The notes under the pieces: model-generated
What the model saw: the letters and a program-made list of their open reading frames with translations, nothing else
Database searches by the model: none
Told to the model about the DNA's origin: nothing
Made by a program: the position numbers and the translations under genes
In this document: positions 20,533 through 21,943 of the stretch, piece by piece
How the letters are laid out: each line of letters starts with the position of its first letter
How positions within the stretch are numbered: the first letter of the stretch is position 1
NCBI GenBank assembly: GCA_000436075.1
Contig: FR884626.1
Span: 7,796-29,738, forward strand
Origin: Eggerthella sp. CAG:209
Lineage (GTDB): Bacteria > Actinomycetota > Coriobacteriia > Coriobacteriales > Eggerthellaceae
Reading direction: 5' to 3'
Length of the DNA stretch: 21,943 nt

Positions 20533-21943
20533 TTGCAAAAGCCCGAGGGCAAAACACCAGAAACACGCCGCGTTGGTTGGCTTACCCTGCCAGCCCGGCT
20601 TTCTGCGCCCTTGAACCGCAACGTCACCGACGCTGCGGATGCCGATGCGCCGTTGTACGACGATCGGCTGGTACATGGTGCGCAGCCACAAAACACCGAG
20701 CAACCGTCCAGCCAGGAAAACCTGTTGTTGGGACGTTATCGCTTGGAAGGGGAGGCTGGCCACGGTGGCTTTGCCTCGGTGAAGGTTGCATGGGATACGC
20801 GCATACAGCGCCGAGTTGCCATAAAATGCATGCCCCTTGAAGAGGCTGCTGAAATGCTCCCTGAGGGCGGGAGCATCCTTTTGGGGAAGGGCTCCATCGA
20901 CACTTCTGCGGTGCCTGGACTGGAAGAGGCTCGTACTGCAGCAAAGCTCTCGGATTCTTCCATCGTTCAGGTGTACGACTTCGAAGTGCAAGATGGCATG
21001 GCGTACCTCATCCTGGAGTATGTCGATGGCATGACTCTTGCCGAAGTGCTGCACATGTACCCCGACGAAGTGGATCCCGATATTGTATCTGCCGTATTCA
21101 AAGCGGTGGCAAAAGCGCTTCAGGTTGCTCATGCCCGTCGGGTGCTTCATCTCGATATCAAGCCCGAAAATGTGCTGATCGACAAACAGGGCCATGTTAA
21201 GGTGACCGATTTCGGCCTGGCACGCTTGGCTGGAGAGGCTGGTTATGGCGCTGCGGAGGGCGGCACGATCGGCTATATGCCGCCCGAGCAGATGGAGCAG
21301 CGCAATCTGAGCGAGCGTTGTGACGAATGGGCCCTTGCAAGCCTGGCTTACGAAATGATTTCGGGCGCCAATCCGTTTTTGGCCAATAGCATTCCTGAAG
21401 CCGAAGATGCAATCTACGATGCTGAGCTGGTTATTCCCTCCCTGTGCATGGAAGGGCTCGACCCTGCAATAGACGATGTGATGTTTTGCGCTCTTTCGCC
21501 TGACCCCGATGAGCGTTATGCGTCGATAAAAGAGTTCGCCGACCAGATGCAGCCTTGTTTAGGCGGGCCGCGTAAAGGCGTCAACAAGCTAAAGCGTCTG
21601 GTGGGAGACGAGCTTGAAGAAACCGCGGAAGAGGAACCCGAGGAATTTGAGCTGGAGTTGCCTGAAGAGCCGCGCGAACCGTGGCATCCCACGCCACGGA
21701 TGAAATCGGTGTTTTCTCGCATATGGGCAGCGGCGAGCTCAGCGGTTCTGGGCTTCCTGACGCTTAATTCCGTCGTGGCTCCCGATGCGTGGAGCAATCC
21801 TATATCGTGGGGCGTTTTGGCGGCGTTTGCTTTGCTTTCCGCCTTGTTGCCCTCCGTTGGTGCCCTGTTTGCCTGCGAAGCGCTGGGTGTTTCACTGTGC
21901 GTGTTCGGTTCTCCGGTTCTGGGTGTGGCCTTTATGGCTGGAG
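20533..21943 (+). CDS. Ser/Thr protein kinase with membrane-spanning C-terminus (3' end outside window)
   Basis: Hanks-type kinase, PknB-like. After a 60-residue polar N-terminus the kinase fold shows the glycine loop AGHGGFASV (75-83), Lys98 (VAIKCM), an alpha-C Glu in LEEARTAAKL, HLDIKPEN (206-213) with catalytic Asp208, DFG (226-228) and GTIGYMPPEQ. The usual Arg of HRD is Leu, so it is a non-RD kinase. About 25 residues (MLPEGGSILLGKGS region) are inserted between Lys98 and helix C. An acidic linker (about 358-382) leads to hydrophobic segments from about 397, likely membrane helices. The frame is open to the window end. The start is uncertain: TTG 20533, with AAGGAA 6 bases upstream and 3 bases after the previous stop, is the best choice, giving translational coupling to the LarC-like gene. 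Confidence 0.88.
   Translation, partial: MQKPEGKTPETRRVGWLTLPARLSAPLNRNVTDAADADAPLYDDRLVHGAQPQNTEQPSSQENLLLGRYRLEGEAGHGGFASVKVAWDTRIQRRVAIKCMPLEEAAEMLPEGGSILLGKGSIDTSAVPGLEEARTAAKLSDSSIVQVYDFEVQDGMAYLILEYVDGMTLAEVLHMYPDEVDPDIVSAVFKAVAKALQVAHARRVLHLDIKPENVLIDKQGHVKVTDFGLARLAGEAGYGAAEGGTIGYMPPEQMEQRNLSERCDEWALASLAYEMISGANPFLANSIPEAEDAIYDAELVIPSLCMEGLDPAIDDVMFCALSPDPDERYASIKEFADQMQPCLGGPRKGVNKLKRLVGDELEETAEEEPEEFELELPEEPREPWHPTPRMKSVFSRIWAAASSAVLGFLTLNSVVAPDAWSNPISWGVLAAFALLSALLPSVGALFACEALGVSLCVFGSPVLGVAFMAG

Overview
The window is a dense chromosomal stretch of a bacterium with almost all genes on the + strand. Protein sequences, the use of GTG and TTG starts with strong Shine-Dalgarno sites, a DnaE1-type polymerase with an intact PHP metal site, and the mix of an F-type ATPase operon with a ferredoxin-domain aldo/keto reductase and a lar (nickel-pincer cofactor) pair suggest an anaerobic actinobacterium, most likely Coriobacteriia (Eggerthellaceae-like). 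That placement is an inference from gene content and remembered family similarity, not a computed classification.

Layout. (1) 1-2075: the C-terminal half of glyA, a terminator bracketed by two short palindromic repeats, then upp and a dCMP deaminase (one-carbon and pyrimidine metabolism). (2) 2361-9433: a complete F1Fo ATP synthase operon, small membrane protein (AtpI position)-atpB-atpE-atpF-atpH-atpA-atpG-atpD-atpC, closed by a strong UACG-loop terminator at 9485-9512. Several stop/start pairs overlap, and atpB-atpE are separated by a structured spacer. (3) 9513-10318: about 800 bp without a credible gene, holding an array of diverged repeats whose plus-strand copies are phased mostly at exactly 41 bp. 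(4) 10319-14691: dnaE and truA, overlapping by one base. (5) 14774-16300: a sodium:neurotransmitter-symporter-family transporter behind a promoter containing inverted repeats and a hairpin-rich leader. (6) 16557-18948: ychF and an aldo/keto reductase with two [4Fe-4S] motifs. (7) 19195-21943: larB, a short LarC-N-terminal-like protein without the catalytic LarC2 half, and a Ser/Thr protein kinase that runs off the window.

The two most unusual signals are non-coding. First, a 31-bp palindromic repeat (core GGGAC-AG-GTCCC) occurs about eight times. In three places (after glyA, the symporter and the aldo/keto reductase) two copies bracket a rho-independent terminator immediately after a stop codon. 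Around 16302-16458 the two copies are inverted with one mismatch in 31, and its inner terminator is closely similar to the one at 18979-19018. This looks like a REPIN/MITE-like element that carries a transcription terminator as cargo. Second, the atpC-dnaE gap holds about nine diverged copies of a ~26-nt core ending in GGCGAAAATCTTGCC-like sequence, on both strands and with a 41-bp period. No phage, IS transposase, CRISPR array, tRNA or rRNA was recognised.
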